In this document: positions 41,976 to 51,786 of the stretch, piece by piece
Numbering within the stretch: position 1 is the stretch's first letter
Layout of the letters: each line of letters begins with the position of its first letter
Assembly: GCA_017503105.1 (NCBI GenBank)
Contig: JAFVTS010000010.1
Coordinates: 112,862 to 176,861, forward strand
Origin: Clostridia bacterium
GTDB lineage: Bacteria > Bacillota > Clostridia > Oscillospirales > CAG-272
Length of the DNA: 64,000 nucleotides
Direction of reading: 5' to 3'
Position numbers and translations under genes: made by a program
Notes under the pieces: model-generated
The model's input: the letters and a program-made list of their open reading frames with translations, nothing else
The model's database searches: none
Told to the model about the DNA's origin: nothing

Positions 41976-43379
41976 ATGGAAAAACTCTGTGAAGATTACA
42001 GGCTGAACGTCACCGAGCTCTCGGCGAGGCTTCGCGCGGACGAGAGCTTCGATATAATAAAAAGAACCTTGAGAGCGGGCGGCAAGGAGCTTTGCTTCTT
42101 CTATATAGACGGCTTCATAAAGGACAGCGAAATGCAAAGGATAATGCAGACCCTCCTCGGCAGGCAGGATCTGCCCGATGCAAAGGAAGCGGAGCTCTCG
42201 CTTCCTTACGTTGAGGTCGAGCGCAGCTCGGATATGGAAAAGATAGTCACAGCCGTCCTCTCGGGGCAGAGCGCCATTCTTGCCGAGCCCTTCGGCGCCG
42301 ATGCGATCTTAGTCGACGCGAGGACCTATCCCGCAAGAGGCACCGAGGAGCCCGACAGCGACAGAGTGATGCAGGGCTCGCACGACGGCTTCGTGGAAAC
42401 GCTGGTGATAAATACCGCCTTGATAAGGCGCAGAATAAGGGACACGCGCTTGACGATGGAGCACCGCAATATCGGCGGCGCGTCGAAAACGGACGTCGTC
42501 ATCTGCTATATGAAGGGCGTGGCGGACGACGCTCTTGTGCGTGAGATCGCGAAAAGAATAGAAAACGCAAAGCCCAAATCCCTGACTCTCGGCATTCAGA
42601 GCCTCTCGGAGTCTTTGATAAGGCGTGGATGGCTGAACCCATTCCCGAAAATAAGAACGACCGAGCGCCCCGACACGGCGGCGTCTCAGCTCCTTGAGGG
42701 AAGCGTGCTCGTGATCTGTGACACCTCGCCGCAGGTGATGATACTTCCGACCTCTATTTTCGAGTACCTTGAGCAGGCGGACGATTTTTACTTTCCGCCT
42801 CTTACAGGTACGTATTTAAGAATGGTGAGAGTCGCGATACTTCTTATATCCGTGATAATCACACCCCTTTGGTATCTTTACCTTGAATACTATGAAATAT
42901 GCCCCGACGTTCTGCGCTTTCTTCTCCCCGACACACCGGGCGCCTTGCCGATAATTATGCAGCTCTTCCTCGCGGAATTTGCCATAGACGGCTTGAAAAT
43001 AGCCTCTATGAACACCCCGAACACCCTCTCAAACTCGCTATCCATCGTCGGTGCGCTCATTCTCGGCGATTTTGCCGTCGGTGTCGGTTGGCTCTGTCCC
43101 GACGTGATACTTTATATGGCATTCGTCGCGATAGCAAACTTTGCCCAGCAGAATCACGAGCTCGGATACGCATTTAAATTTATGCGAATGCTGATCCTGT
43201 TTCTGACGTGGCTCTTCGGCGTTTGGGGCTTCGGGCTCGGAATAGGAATCTTCTTGCTCGCCGTGGCAAAGAACACGACCCTGACGCGCGGAGGCTACCT
43301 TCGCCCCCTGAGCCCGTGGAACAAGCGCGCGATGAAAAAGCTCGTCATAAGAACGAAGAAGGACGATTTTGAAGGCTGA
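41976..43379 (+). CDS. spoVAF: stage V sporulation protein AF / GerA-family spore membrane protein
   Basis: 467 aa. Strong match by eye to SpoVAF: FYIDGFIKDSEMQRI near residue 42, EPFGADAILVDARTYPARG, RVMQGSHDGFVETLVINTALIRRRIRD, ERPDTAASQLLEGSVLVICDTSPQVMILPTSIFEYL, then about five membrane helices from residue 285 on. The family shares the fold of the GerAA subunit of nutrient germinant receptors; SpoVAF sits in the inner spore membrane and is linked to germination with the SpoVA channel. A ribosome site AGAGAAG precedes the ATG. Usually it is encoded in a spoVA operon; here it stands alone, and no other spoVA genes are in the window. The gene implies that the organism, or a recent ancestor, forms endospores. 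Confidence 0.88.
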   Translation: MEKLCEDYRLNVTELSARLRADESFDIIKRTLRAGGKELCFFYIDGFIKDSEMQRIMQTLLGRQDLPDAKEAELSLPYVEVERSSDMEKIVTAVLSGQSAILAEPFGADAILVDARTYPARGTEEPDSDRVMQGSHDGFVETLVINTALIRRRIRDTRLTMEHRNIGGASKTDVVICYMKGVADDALVREIAKRIENAKPKSLTLGIQSLSESLIRRGWLNPFPKIRTTERPDTAASQLLEGSVLVICDTSPQVMILPTSIFEYLEQADDFYFPPLTGTYLRMVRVAILLISVIITPLWYLYLEYYEICPDVLRFLLPDTPGALPIIMQLFLAEFAIDGLKIASMNTPNTLSNSLSIVGALILGDFAVGVGWLCPDVILYMAFVAIANFAQQNHELGYAFKFMRMLILFLTWLFGVWGFGLGIGIFLLAVAKNTTLTRGGYLRPLSPWNKRAMKKLVIRTKKDDFEG

Positions 43380-43450
43380 GGCGTAATTTAAGCCGTTAAA
43401 GCCGCCGAACAGCCTTGATCATTCCCTGAATTCATAAGGAATAAAAAAGC

Positions 43451-43492
43451 CCCGAGGACAAGCCCTTTTACAGCTTTTGCCTCGGGTCTTTT
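43451..43492 (+). terminator. Rho-independent terminator of spoVAF
   Basis: CCCGAGG (43451-43457) pairs with CCTCGGG (43480-43486), with further pairing inside (AAGC/GCTT), then TCTTTT. Confidence 0.8.
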
Positions 43493-43710
43493 GTCGCAAG
43501 AAAAATATATAATCGTAATTTACCAAATCGTACTTGACTAAATTAAAATTGTGTGCTTTGTTGCCTTTTGTAACTTTATCCGGAATAACTTAGTGAATAA
43601 AACTGCTTGTGTCGAAAGTTCTTTAATTAGGTTTCATTTATGGGAATAATAAAAAAAGATATTCTTGGAAATTTACCACATAAAAACAGACAAAATTTTT
43701 CAAAAACCCC

Positions 43711-43739
43711 TTGACAAAGCGCGGGAATAGTAGTATAAT
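43711..43739 (+). promoter_or_regulatory. promoter of the trpB T-box operon
   Basis: TTGACA (43711-43716), 17 bases, TATAAT (43734-43739): a full consensus promoter. Confidence 0.9.
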
Positions 43740-43745
43740 CTACCC

Positions 43746-44014
43746 ATAAACCGAAGAGAAAGAGTAAGTAAGCGTAAAGCTTTCCGTCGAAGAGAGCCGC
43801 CGTTTGGTGCGAGGCGGTACGGGATCTTATGCCGAATGGACTTTCGAGGGCGGGCAGAAGGCGTATTTCGCTGTGTATGCTTCGACGGGCGCGGCCGTTA
43901 CACCGCAGATGTATGGTTCGTACATTGAGGAGGCTCAGCCTCGAAACGGGTGGCACCGCGGAAATTGTATTTTCGCCCCGGGCATAGGTTTTTATCCCTA
44001 TGTTCGGGCTTTTT
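43746..44014 (+). promoter_or_regulatory. T-box riboswitch, tryptophan-specific
   Basis: The T-box sequence GGGTGGCACCGCGG lies at 43948-43961. Upstream, Stem I shows the AGTA element (about 43761), the AGAGAG/TTTGGTGCGAGG apical part (43791-43815) and a specifier loop GAA-TGG-AC with TGG (Trp codon) at 43837-43839. The terminator is CCCGGGCATAGG (43977-43988) with CCTATGTTCGGG (43997-44008) and a T-run. Uncharged tRNA-Trp should bind and stabilise the antiterminator, so trpB is expressed when tryptophan is short. Specifier and target gene agree. Confidence 0.93.
43977..44014 (+). terminator. T-box regulated terminator
   Basis: Twelve-pair stem (two G-U pairs) followed by TTTTT; its formation competes with the T-box antiterminator. 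Confidence 0.9.
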
Positions 44015-44072
44015 GTTTTAACGTCCGTGAAAGAGGCAAAAATTCAAACCTTCTCGAAGAAAGGAAGAAAAA

Positions 44073-45314
44073 ATGAACAAGTACAAGGATTTTGACAACT
44101 ATCTTAAGGAGTACCCCACGGCAGACGGTTACTTCGGAGAGTACGGCGGAGCGTTTTTGCCCCCTGAGCTTGAAAAGGTGTTCAAGGAGGCTGACGACGC
44201 CTACGAGGCGATCTGCCATTCGGCGCAGTTCATCAGCGAGCTTCGCAGAATAAGAAAGGAATTTCAGGGAAGACCCACCCCCGTTTACCACTGTGAAAGA
44301 CTTTCAAAGCTCTTCGGCAGCTGTCAGATATACTTGAAGCGCGAGGATCTCAACCACACGGGCGCGCACAAGCTCAACCACTGTATGGGAGAGGGACTTC
44401 TTGCTAAATATATGGGCAAAAAGAAGCTCATTGCCGAAACGGGCGCAGGTCAGCACGGCGTTGCTATCGCTACGGCGGCTGCTTACTTCGGTATGGAGTG
44501 CGACGTTTATATGGGTGAGGTGGATATAGAGAAGCAGCACCCCAACGTCGTAAGAATGAAGATGCTCGGCGCAAACGTCATTCCCGTAACTCACGGACTC
44601 AAGACTCTTAAAGAGGCTGTTGACGCGGCGTTCGACGCTTACCTTAAAGAATATAAGACCGCGATATACTGCATAGGCTCCGCCCTCGGTCCGCACCCCT
44701 TCCCGAAGGTAGTGCGCGACTTCCAGAGCGTTATCGGAATCGAGGCAAGAGAGCAGTTCCTTGAGATGACGGGAATTATGCCCGACGCCATCTGCGCGTG
44801 TGTCGGCGGCGGCTCAAACTCGCTCGGTCTTTTCACCCCCTTCCTTGCAGACCCCGTTGAAATATACGGCATCGAGCCCCTCGGCAGAGGCGAGAATATC
44901 GGCGATCACGCCGCAACGATGAAGTACGGAACGAAGGGGCAACTCCACGGCTTCAAGAGCTATCTTCTCCAAGACGAGTCGGGCGAGCCCTTGCCCGTTT
45001 ATTCCATAGCGTCGGGTCTTGACTACCCGGGTGTCGGCCCTGAGCACGCGCTTTTGCGCGACCTTGAGAGGGTGCACTACGAAACCGTCAGCGACGAGGA
45101 GGCAATGGAGGCGTTCTTCCTTCTTTCTCACTACGAGGGCATCATTCCCGCGATAGAGAGCTCCCACGCCCTTGCTTACGCTATAAGATACGCAAAGGAG
45201 CATAAATCGGGCTCGATCCTCGTTTCTCTCTCAGGCAGAGGCGATAAGGACATTGACTACGTATACGAGAAGTACGGCTGCGGAGAAAAGTTCCTTGAGA
45301 AGTATCTTAAGTAA
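44073..45314 (+). CDS. trpB: tryptophan synthase beta chain
   Basis: 413 aa, usual length. Condenses indole with serine to tryptophan using [27 protein letters not shown], then [15 protein letters not shown] with the PLP lysine Lys100, [35 protein letters not shown] and the C-terminal [14 protein letters not shown] are all in place. Several positions differ from common TrpB (HKLNHCMGE instead of [36 protein letters not shown]), marking a divergent subgroup. AAAGGAAG precedes the ATG. No trpA or other trp genes are next to it, so this copy may act as an indole-salvage enzyme; trpA could lie elsewhere in the genome. Expression is under the Trp T-box just upstream; asd follows 58 bp later. Confidence 0.93.
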   Translation: MNKYKDFDNYLKEYPTADGYFGEYGGAFLPPELEKVFKEADDAYEAICHSAQFISELRRIRKEFQGRPTPVYHCERLSKLFGSCQIYLKREDLNHTGAHKLNHCMGEGLLAKYMGKKKLIAETGAGQHGVAIATAAAYFGMECDVYMGEVDIEKQHPNVVRMKMLGANVIPVTHGLKTLKEAVDAAFDAYLKEYKTAIYCIGSALGPHPFPKVVRDFQSVIGIEAREQFLEMTGIMPDAICACVGGGSNSLGLFTPFLADPVEIYGIEPLGRGENIGDHAATMKYGTKGQLHGFKSYLLQDESGEPLPVYSIASGLDYPGVGPEHALLRDLERVHYETVSDEEAMEAFFLLSHYEGIIPAIESSHALAYAIRYAKEHKSGSILVSLSGRGDKDIDYVYEKYGCGEKFLEKYLK

Positions 45315-45372
45315 CCTTATTACCGCTCTAAGATTAGAATAAATAATAAAATATAACGGAGGCAATTTGAAA

Positions 45373-46455
45373 ATGCAAAAGTTAAAGGTAGGTATAATAG
45401 GCGCGACGGGTATGGTCGGTCAGAGGTTCATAATGCTCCTTCACGAGCATCCTTATTTCGACATCACCGCCCTTGTCGCAGGTCCGAGATCGGCAGGCAA
45501 GAAGTATTCCGAGGCTGTCGATGGCAGATGGAAAATGAAGAGCGCGTGCCCTGAGAAGATTATGAATATGGACGTCATATCTTCTGATGACGTCGAGGCT
45601 GTAAAGGAGCTCGTCGACTTCGTGTTCTGCGCCGTCAGCCTTAACAAGGCGGAGACCAACGAGCTTGAGGAGCGCTACGCAAAGGCGGAGATCCCCGTCG
45701 TTTCCAACAACTCCGCGAACAGATGGACTCCCGACGTTCCTATGGTAATTCCCGAGATCAACGACGCTCACCTTGAGGTCATCGAGGCACAGAGAAAAAG
45801 GCTTGGCACTAAGCGCGGCTTCATTGCCGTAAAGCCCAACTGCTCAATCCAGTCTTACGTTCCCGCGCTCTCCGCGCTTATGAAGTACGGCATCAAAGAG
45901 GTCGTCGCAACCACTTATCAGGCGATAAGCGGCGCGGGCAAGACCTTCAACGAGTGGCCCGAGATGGTGGATAACCTTATCCCCTATATCGGCGGCGAGG
46001 AAGAGAAGAGCGAGCGTGAGCCCCTTCGTATCTGGGGTAAGGTCGAGGACGGTAAGATAGTTCCCGCGACCTCTCCCGTTATAACAACGCAGTGCCTCCG
46101 TGTTCCCGTTACCGACGGACATATGGCAGCGGTGTTCGTAAAGTTTGAGAACAAGCCCACCAAGGAAGAGATCCTTGCGGATTGGAAGGCTTACGCAGGC
46201 AAGCCTCAGACCCTCGGACTTCCGAGCGCTCCCGAGCAGTTCATCACTTACTTCGAAGAGGATAACCGTCCTCAGACGGGCGTTGATCGTGACCTTTACG
46301 GCGGTATGGGCGTTTCGGTCGGAAGACTTCGCGAGGACAGCGTTTACGACTACAAGTTCGTCGGACTTTCACACAACACCCTCCGCGGCGCGGCAGGCGG
46401 TGCTGTGCTTATTGCGGAGCTTCTTTACAGAGAGGGATACCTTACCGCGAAGTAA
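45373..46455 (+). CDS. asd: aspartate-semialdehyde dehydrogenase
   Basis: 360 aa. NADPH-dependent reduction of aspartyl phosphate to aspartate semialdehyde, the branch point to lysine, threonine, methionine and cell-wall diaminopimelate. The Rossmann motif GIIGATGMVGQ is at the N-terminus, the catalytic Cys157 in VKPNCSIQS, and His250 in VPVTDGHMAAVFV. The sequence resembles the archaeal/fungal-type branch of the family rather than the classical Gram-negative type. The ATG at 45373 is used because GGAGG is 10 bases upstream; the TTG at 45367 is too close. It lies 58 bp after trpB without a visible terminator or promoter between, so it is probably co-transcribed and thus touched by the Trp T-box. 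Terminators follow at 46557 and 46670. Confidence 0.92.
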   Translation: MQKLKVGIIGATGMVGQRFIMLLHEHPYFDITALVAGPRSAGKKYSEAVDGRWKMKSACPEKIMNMDVISSDDVEAVKELVDFVFCAVSLNKAETNELEERYAKAEIPVVSNNSANRWTPDVPMVIPEINDAHLEVIEAQRKRLGTKRGFIAVKPNCSIQSYVPALSALMKYGIKEVVATTYQAISGAGKTFNEWPEMVDNLIPYIGGEEEKSEREPLRIWGKVEDGKIVPATSPVITTQCLRVPVTDGHMAAVFVKFENKPTKEEILADWKAYAGKPQTLGLPSAPEQFITYFEEDNRPQTGVDRDLYGGMGVSVGRLREDSVYDYKFVGLSHNTLRGAAGGAVLIAELLYREGYLTAK

Positions 46456-46556
46456 TCTTCTCTACAGAGAGGGAGAGAGGTGGGGATCTTACCGCGGAGC
46501 AATTCGTATAAAAGCTCCCGTTATATCTCACCGTAAAATGTTTTTGTAAAGTTAAA

Positions 46557-46588
46557 GCGACCCTTTCCAAAAGAAGGGGTCGCTTTTT
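46557..46588 (+). terminator. terminator of the trpB-asd operon
   Basis: GCGACCCTTT (46557-46566) pairs with AAGGGGTCGC (46574-46583), then TTTTT. Confidence 0.85.
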
Positions 46589-46669
46589 GTTTGCGGTAAA
46601 ACGCAAAGCGAAAATACTGATTTGAAACCGAAAATTATCAAAGAACAAGACGTATATAAGCAAAATTTA

Positions 46670-46700
46670 ACACGGGGTGGCACTGCCGCCCCGTGTTTTT
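46670..46700. terminator. second terminator, probably shared with clpB
   Basis: ACACGGGGTGGC (46670-46681) pairs with GCCGCCCCGTGT (46685-46696), T-run on the plus strand and TAAATTTT on the minus strand. The left arm contains the recurring AAAATTTAACACGGG motif (46662-46677). Confidence 0.8.
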
Positions 46701-46736
46701 CGCGTTCTTTGACGTTTTTTGTGCAAAAAGTAAACT

Positions 46737-49325
46737 TTAGTTGTCGGAATTTACGGTGAGCTTTTCGCCGTCGTAGTCGACGGTGAGCGTCGTGTCGGGG
46801 GCTATATCCTCGGATATCATCTTTCTTGCGATAAGCGTTTCGATATTCGAGGACATAAAGCGCTTCAGCGGTCTTGCGCCGTAAAGCGGGTCGTATGCCG
46901 AGCGTGCGATAAATTCCTTTGCTCCGTCTGAGAGCTTTACGTTTATTCTGTACTCTGACAGGCGCGAGGCGAGCGACACTGCGGCAAGGTCGACTATTGC
47001 GCGGATATTTTCCTCCGTCAGGGGCTTAAAGAAGATAATATCGTCGAGTCGGTTTAAGAATTCGGGCCTGAAATGGTGCTTTAAGAGCGCGGAAACGGTG
47101 TTTTTTGCGTCTTCGGTAAGCTCTCCGTCCCTTATTCCGTCGAGAATTGCCTCCGAGCCGATGTTGCTCGTCATAATTATTACCGTGTTTTTGAAGTCTA
47201 CCGTCCGTCCGTGGCTGTCGGTGATTCTGCCGTCGTCGAGCACCTGGAGGAGAATGTTAAAGACGTCGGGGTGCGCTTTTTCTATTTCGTCGAAGAGCAC
47301 GATGCTGTAAGGACGTCTTCTGACCGCCTCGGAGAGCTGACCGCCCTCGTCGTAACCGATATAACCGGGAGGGGCGCCGATGAGCCTTGCGGTCGAGTGC
47401 TTCTCCATATACTCGGACATATCTATTCTGATAATCGATTTTTCGTCGTCGAAGAGCGACTCGGCAAGAGCTTTGGCAAGCTCGGTCTTTCCGACACCCG
47501 TCGGACCTAAGAACATAAACGAACCGATTGGTCTTTTCGGATCCCTTATACCCGCGCGTGAGCGGATTATAGCGTCGGCGACCGTGTCGACCGCCTCGTT
47601 CTGACCTACTACGCGTCTGTGTAGCACGTCGCTCATACCGAGAAGCTTTTCACGCTCGCTCTCAAGCAGCTTTGCTATCGGAATGCCCGTCCAGCGTGCG
47701 ACGGTCTTTGCTATTTCTTCCTCGCTGACGGCGGAGCGCAGAAGGCTGTTCTGCATAAGCTCGGCGTTCTTTTCCTCCGCCTCCTCAAGCTCCTTTTTGA
47801 GCGCGGGAAGCTTGCCGTATTTCAGCTCCGCGGCGAGGGTGAGGTCGTAATTGCTCTCTGCTTCCTCTATTTTCGCACCGACCGCTTCTATCTCCTCGCG
47901 CAGGCGGTGAGTTTTGCCTATTATCTCCTTGTCGTTGTCAAGCCTTGCTTTCATAAGGGAGAATTTTTCTCTCTCCTCGGCAAGCTCTCTCTTTATTTTT
48001 TCCTTTCTCTCCTTCGAGAGCTTGTCGCTTTCCTTTGAGAGAGCCGCCTCTTCTATTTCAAGCTGCATTATTTTTCGGGAAATGTCGTCCATCTCCGTAG
48101 GCATAGAGTTCATCTCCGTTTTTATAAGAGCGCACGCCTCGTCAACGAGGTCTATTGCCTTGTCGGGCAGGAATCTGTCGGAGATGTACCTTGCCGAAAG
48201 GCTTGCCGCGCTGATGAGTGCCGCGTCGTGGATCTTAACTCCGTGGTATACCTCGTAGCGCTCCTTGAGTCCTCTCAGTATTGCGACGGTGTCCTCCACC
48301 GTGGGCTCGGGAACCTTGACGGGCTGAAAACGCCTCTCAAGTGCCGCGTCCTTTTCGATATAAAGCCTGTATTCGTTGAGCGTCGTCGCACCGATGCAAT
48401 GGAGCTCACCTCTTGCCAGCATTGGCTTTAAGAGGTTGCCCGCGTCCATCGCGCCCTCGGTCTTTCCCGCGCCGACGATGGTATGAAGCTCGTCTATGAA
48501 GAGAATTATCCGTCCGTCGCTCTCCTTGATCTCCGAGAGCACCGCCTTGAGCCTCTCTTCAAACTCGCCTCTGTATTTTGCGCCTGCCACAAGTGCGCCC
48601 ATATCAAGGGAAAAAACGCTCCTGTCCTTCAGATTGTCAGGCACATCGCCCTTGACGATACGCATTGCAAGTCCCTCGGCGATAGCGGTCTTACCAACGC
48701 CCGGCTCACCGATCAGGCAGGGGTTGTTCTTCGTCTTGCGCGAGAGAATGCGTATGACGTTTCTTATCTCCTCGTCCCTTCCTATAACGGGGTCAAGCTT
48801 GTGCGCCCTCGCAAGCTCGACGAGGTCGGAGCCGTACTTTTTGAGGACGTTGTAAGTGTCCTCGGGATTTTCGCTGTTCGCCCGCGCCCTTCCGCGTGTG
48901 CCTAAGCACGCCTCGGCAAAGCTCTTCTTGCTTATACCAAGCTCCGAGAAAAGCTCTTTTAGCTTTCCGCTCGCCTTGTCAAGCACGCCGAGCATCAGGT
49001 GCTCGACAGAGAGGTAATCGTCCCCCATCTTCTTTCTCTCGGCATCCGCTGCGTCAAGTCCGCGCGACGCCTCGGCTGAAAGGTATACGCTCGCGTCGCC
49101 CGACACCTTAGGTAGCGCGTCTATAATGTTTTCGATTCCGCGAGTCACCTCGTCCCGACTCTTACCGAGAGCGTTCAATATCTCCGCGACAAAGCCGTCC
49201 GAGCGCTCTGTGAGCGCGAGTGCTATGTGTGAAAGCTCCACCGCTGCCGATCCGCGCTCCTTTGCGAGCTCTGCCGCGCGGTTAAGTGCCGCCGCCGTGT
49301 TTTTCGTAAAACGTTCAGTATTCAT
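46737..49325 (-). CDS. clpB: ATP-dependent disaggregase chaperone ClpB
   Basis: 862 aa, normal ClpB length. Hexameric AAA+ machine that pulls proteins out of aggregates together with DnaK. Clp-N repeats occupy about residues 1-150; Walker A of the first ring GEPGVGKT at 206-213 with [12 protein letters not shown]; the long coiled-coil M domain at about 400-530 (distinguishing ClpB from ClpC/ClpA); Walker A of the second ring GPTGVGKT at 607-614 with [12 protein letters not shown] and an arginine finger region [10 protein letters not shown]. The ATG at 49325 has AAAGGAG upstream; the frame to 49415 is an unsupported extension. A CIRCE-like site lies about 120 bp before the start, so HrcA repression with heat induction is expected. 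Confidence 0.96.
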   Translation of the reverse strand: MNTERFTKNTAAALNRAAELAKERGSAAVELSHIALALTERSDGFVAEILNALGKSRDEVTRGIENIIDALPKVSGDASVYLSAEASRGLDAADAERKKMGDDYLSVEHLMLGVLDKASGKLKELFSELGISKKSFAEACLGTRGRARANSENPEDTYNVLKKYGSDLVELARAHKLDPVIGRDEEIRNVIRILSRKTKNNPCLIGEPGVGKTAIAEGLAMRIVKGDVPDNLKDRSVFSLDMGALVAGAKYRGEFEERLKAVLSEIKESDGRIILFIDELHTIVGAGKTEGAMDAGNLLKPMLARGELHCIGATTLNEYRLYIEKDAALERRFQPVKVPEPTVEDTVAILRGLKERYEVYHGVKIHDAALISAASLSARYISDRFLPDKAIDLVDEACALIKTEMNSMPTEMDDISRKIMQLEIEEAALSKESDKLSKERKEKIKRELAEEREKFSLMKARLDNDKEIIGKTHRLREEIEAVGAKIEEAESNYDLTLAAELKYGKLPALKKELEEAEEKNAELMQNSLLRSAVSEEEIAKTVARWTGIPIAKLLESEREKLLGMSDVLHRRVVGQNEAVDTVADAIIRSRAGIRDPKRPIGSFMFLGPTGVGKTELAKALAESLFDDEKSIIRIDMSEYMEKHSTARLIGAPPGYIGYDEGGQLSEAVRRRPYSIVLFDEIEKAHPDVFNILLQVLDDGRITDSHGRTVDFKNTVIIMTSNIGSEAILDGIRDGELTEDAKNTVSALLKHHFRPEFLNRLDDIIFFKPLTEENIRAIVDLAAVSLASRLSEYRINVKLSDGAKEFIARSAYDPLYGARPLKRFMSSNIETLIARKMISEDIAPDTTLTVDYDGEKLTVNSDN

Positions 49326-49443
49326 TGATTTTTCTCCTTTTCTCCGAATTTGACGCACCTTTGCAGGCACTGTCCTTATCTGCTTATAGTCTACACCCGA
49401 AGTGTGAATTAACAAAGAAAAATATGTGTACTTTTTGTAAACA

Positions 49444-49470
49444 TTAGCAGTCTGTGCGTGAGAGTGCTAA
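49444..49470. promoter_or_regulatory. CIRCE element (HrcA operator) for clpB
   Basis: TTAGCAGTC - nine bases - GAGTGCTAA. It differs from the CIRCE consensus (TTAGCACTC-N9-GAGTGCTAA) at one position. It lies between clpB (minus) and the divergent membrane protein gene. Confidence 0.9.
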
Positions 49471-49480
49471 AAATACGTGC

Positions 49481-49509
49481 TTGATTTGTTCATAAAAAAG
49501 GTGTACAAT
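49481..49509 (+). promoter_or_regulatory. promoter of the membrane protein gene
   Basis: TTGATT (49481-49486), 17 bases, TACAAT (49504-49509); it starts 10 bp after the CIRCE, so HrcA could also touch this gene. Confidence 0.65.
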
Positions 49510-49553
49510 ATTAGTATAACGAATCAGAACTGTGTCAAACGAAGGAAATAAAA

Positions 49554-50105
49554 ATGGCGAATAATAAAAAAAGAAAGAATTACGGCTCGAATAATTCCTC
49601 TGGCACCGCCCGTCCTATAACGGTCAAGGAAAAGAAAAAGCAGCTCATAAAGGAGAGGATACATTCCGATCCCGTGAAGAGCCGCGGAATGCGCGCTCTT
49701 GGCATAATAGTGTCTGCGATACTCCTCTCCCGCATAGCGCTCTTCATTTACGAGTTGGCGTACTACGCTTATTTGGGGTTGAGCGTCGGCGTGATCTCCA
49801 ATCTGCTCCTTCTTCCGCTTCTTCTCATACTCTTTATGGCGCACGACGGAAACAGAGGCCTTTTAGCCGTCAGTGCCGTGAGTGCGGTCGTGAGAATAAT
49901 TTACCTGTTCTCATCGACCTATCCCGCCCTTGAGGGCTTGAGCGGCTCGGGCGTTTTCGTTGCGGCTTATGCCGTTATAATGGCGGCACAGTTTATTATG
50001 TCCGTCACCGCGCTTTCAATGCCGAGCACCGACGCTTACTCAAAGGAAATGCAAAAGATAAATTACGAGCTTCGCTCGAGTCTTATGAACGGCACGCGCC
50101 GCTGA
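49554..50105 (+). CDS. four-helix membrane protein of unknown function
   Basis: 183 aa; GAAGG precedes the ATG. The first 45 residues are very basic and low-complexity (NNKKRKNYGSNNSSG, KEKKKQLIKE) and should lie in the cytoplasm. Four hydrophobic segments follow at about residues 47-67, 73-93, 99-118 and 127-152, then a polar C-terminus. No catalytic or transport motif is recognisable, so the family is left open. It is divergent from clpB with the CIRCE element between them, and ends at a terminator shared with galT. Confidence 0.75.
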   Translation: MANNKKRKNYGSNNSSGTARPITVKEKKKQLIKERIHSDPVKSRGMRALGIIVSAILLSRIALFIYELAYYAYLGLSVGVISNLLLLPLLLILFMAHDGNRGLLAVSAVSAVVRIIYLFSSTYPALEGLSGSGVFVAAYAVIMAAQFIMSVTALSMPSTDAYSKEMQKINYELRSSLMNGTRR

Positions 50106-50126
50106 TGCAATACCCGAAAACAAAAC

Positions 50127-50184
50127 CCCGTGAAGACGCTATCGCTCGGTGTAAGAGCGCGTATGCCTTCACGGGTGTTTTTTT
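50127..50184. terminator. terminator between the membrane protein gene and galT
   Basis: CCCGTGAAG (50127-50135) pairs with CTTCACGGG (50167-50175), followed by TGTTTTTTT on the plus strand; the minus strand has TTTT after the stem. Confidence 0.8.
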
Positions 50185-50191
50185 GTTGTTT

Positions 50192-51700
50192 TTATTTTTC
50201 GTTGACGGAAGCTATGAAGCGGAGGAACGCCGCCCGCCCCTCCTCGGTGTCCTTATAGACGCCCGCGTCACAGAGCACGCGGACGAAGGTCTTTCCGATC
50301 TCGGTCTTTATGATGCCGTCGATGTTTTCGGGGGTGATGTGATAATCGTTTTTGAACGAGTCAAACCACATCTCGTGCTTCTTTATTGATTCGATTTCTG
50401 CGAACGGAGTTCCCGAGATGACGGCGGATTTCATATCCTCTATCTCGTCTTTAAGTCTTGCGGGCAGGACCGCAAGTCCCATAACCTCGATAAGTCCGAT
50501 GTTTTCCTTCTTAATATTATGATGCTCCGCGTGGGGGTGATATACGCCGAGGGGGTGCTCCTGTGTCGTAATATTGTTGCGAAGGACGAGGTCAAGCTCA
50601 AAATCCTTGCCTCTTCTGCGCGCGATGGGAGTTATGGTGTTGTGGGGCGTGCCGTCCGTTTCCTTGTAAATGAACGCCGCCTCGTCGGTGTAATCGCGCC
50701 AGCTTACGAGTATCTTGTCGGCAAGCTCCACGAGCCTTTCCTTATCGGCGCCGACGAGTCTGATGACCGACATCGGCCATTTGACTATGCCTGCTTTTAT
50801 ATCCTCGAAGCCCGAGAAGACGACGGGCGTGTCGATGCCCGCGTTCTCCATAGCGAAGGTGTATCTTCCGCCCTGCATATGGTCGTGCGAAAGTATAGAG
50901 CCGCCGACGATGGGCAGATCCGCGTTTGAGCCGATGAAATAGTGGGGGAAGTGTGTCACGAAGCCGAGAAGCTTCTCAAAGCTTGAGCGGTCTATCTTCA
51001 TCGGAGTGTGCTCGGAGGAAAGCGCGATGCAGTGCTCGTTATAATAAACGTAAGGAGAATACTGTAAAAACCAGGGCGTACCCGCCATATCGAACGGTAT
51101 CTGACGAAGGTTTTGTCTTGCGGGCTTTGAGAGCGTTCCCGCGTAGCCCTCGTTCTCGTGGCAGAGCAGGCACTTCGGGAATCCCGACTGAGGAAGGAGC
51201 TTTGCCGCGGCAATAGCCTTCGGGTCCTTCTCGGGCTTCGAGAGGTTGACGGTGATGTCTATCTCGCCGTATTCCGACGAAACCTTCCACTTGAGGTCCT
51301 TTGCTATTCTGTCGCGTCTTATATAGTTTGAGTCGCACGCGAGCTTGTAGAAGTAGTCCGTTGCCTGCTTGGGCGAGTCCTTGTAGAGTGATTCGAATTT
51401 TGCTATCACGTCCGAGGGCCTTTGAACGAGCGCGCCCATCAGCTTCGTGTCGAAGAGGTCACGGTAGACTACGGTGTTTGACTCAAAAAGCCCCTTTTCA
51501 AAAGCCGCGTCGCAAAGGTCGGAGAGTATTTCGGAAAGTGCGCGAGGCTCCCCCCGCGTTTTTTCGGGAGAGATGTCGTCCATCGCCATAATCTGCATTA
51601 TGCTCGCCGTGGCAAAGGCTCTGTCCTCTTCTTCTATCAGCTTCGTTCTGACGCCGTACTCAACGAGCTCGGCTACTGCGTTATCCTGAATTGTTTTCAT
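50192..51700 (-). CDS. galT: UDP-glucose--hexose-1-phosphate uridylyltransferase, type 2
   Basis: 502 aa, the length of the Firmicutes-type GalT (the E. coli type is about 350 aa). It exchanges UMP between UDP-glucose and galactose-1-phosphate in the Leloir pathway. Seen: FPKCLLCHENEGYAG, YNEHCIALSSEHTPM, and the active-site segment SILSHDHMQGGRY with His272 and His274. Start at the ATG at 51700 with CGGAG upstream. galK and galE are not adjacent, so it stands alone, 86 bp downstream of the BspA-like gene on the same strand. Besides galactose, such enzymes in gut Firmicutes can serve mucin-type galacto-N-biose use; that is speculation here, though nagA is nearby. Confidence 0.94.
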   Translation of the reverse strand: MKTIQDNAVAELVEYGVRTKLIEEEDRAFATASIMQIMAMDDISPEKTRGEPRALSEILSDLCDAAFEKGLFESNTVVYRDLFDTKLMGALVQRPSDVIAKFESLYKDSPKQATDYFYKLACDSNYIRRDRIAKDLKWKVSSEYGEIDITVNLSKPEKDPKAIAAAKLLPQSGFPKCLLCHENEGYAGTLSKPARQNLRQIPFDMAGTPWFLQYSPYVYYNEHCIALSSEHTPMKIDRSSFEKLLGFVTHFPHYFIGSNADLPIVGGSILSHDHMQGGRYTFAMENAGIDTPVVFSGFEDIKAGIVKWPMSVIRLVGADKERLVELADKILVSWRDYTDEAAFIYKETDGTPHNTITPIARRRGKDFELDLVLRNNITTQEHPLGVYHPHAEHHNIKKENIGLIEVMGLAVLPARLKDEIEDMKSAVISGTPFAEIESIKKHEMWFDSFKNDYHITPENIDGIIKTEIGKTFVRVLCDAGVYKDTEEGRAAFLRFIASVNEK

Positions 51701-51741
51701 TTTGAAAAACTCCGTTTGTCTTGTGTTTTAGTTAAAGCTTT

Positions 51742-51780
51742 GGGGCGTGTCGGAATTTTGTCCGATTCGCCCCGCTTTTT
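51742..51780. terminator. hairpin between galT and the BspA-like gene
   Basis: GGGGCG (51742-51747) pairs with CGCCCC (51768-51773), with inner CGGA/TCCG. The T-run is on the plus strand, where no gene needs it; on the minus strand no T-run follows, so its role is unclear. Confidence 0.4.
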
Positions 51781-51786
51781 TATTTT

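Larger units (their letters stand above)
43380..44072 (+). other. region between spoVAF and trpB
   Basis: Holds the spoVAF terminator (43451-43492), about 220 bp of AT-rich sequence with nothing recognisable (43493-43710), then the promoter and T-box leader of trpB. Confidence 0.8.

Noticed and set aside
41787..42137. N-terminal extension of the MarR regulator
   Set aside because: It would cross the consensus promoter and make the protein far longer than the family; the TTG at 41786 with a ribosome site fits.
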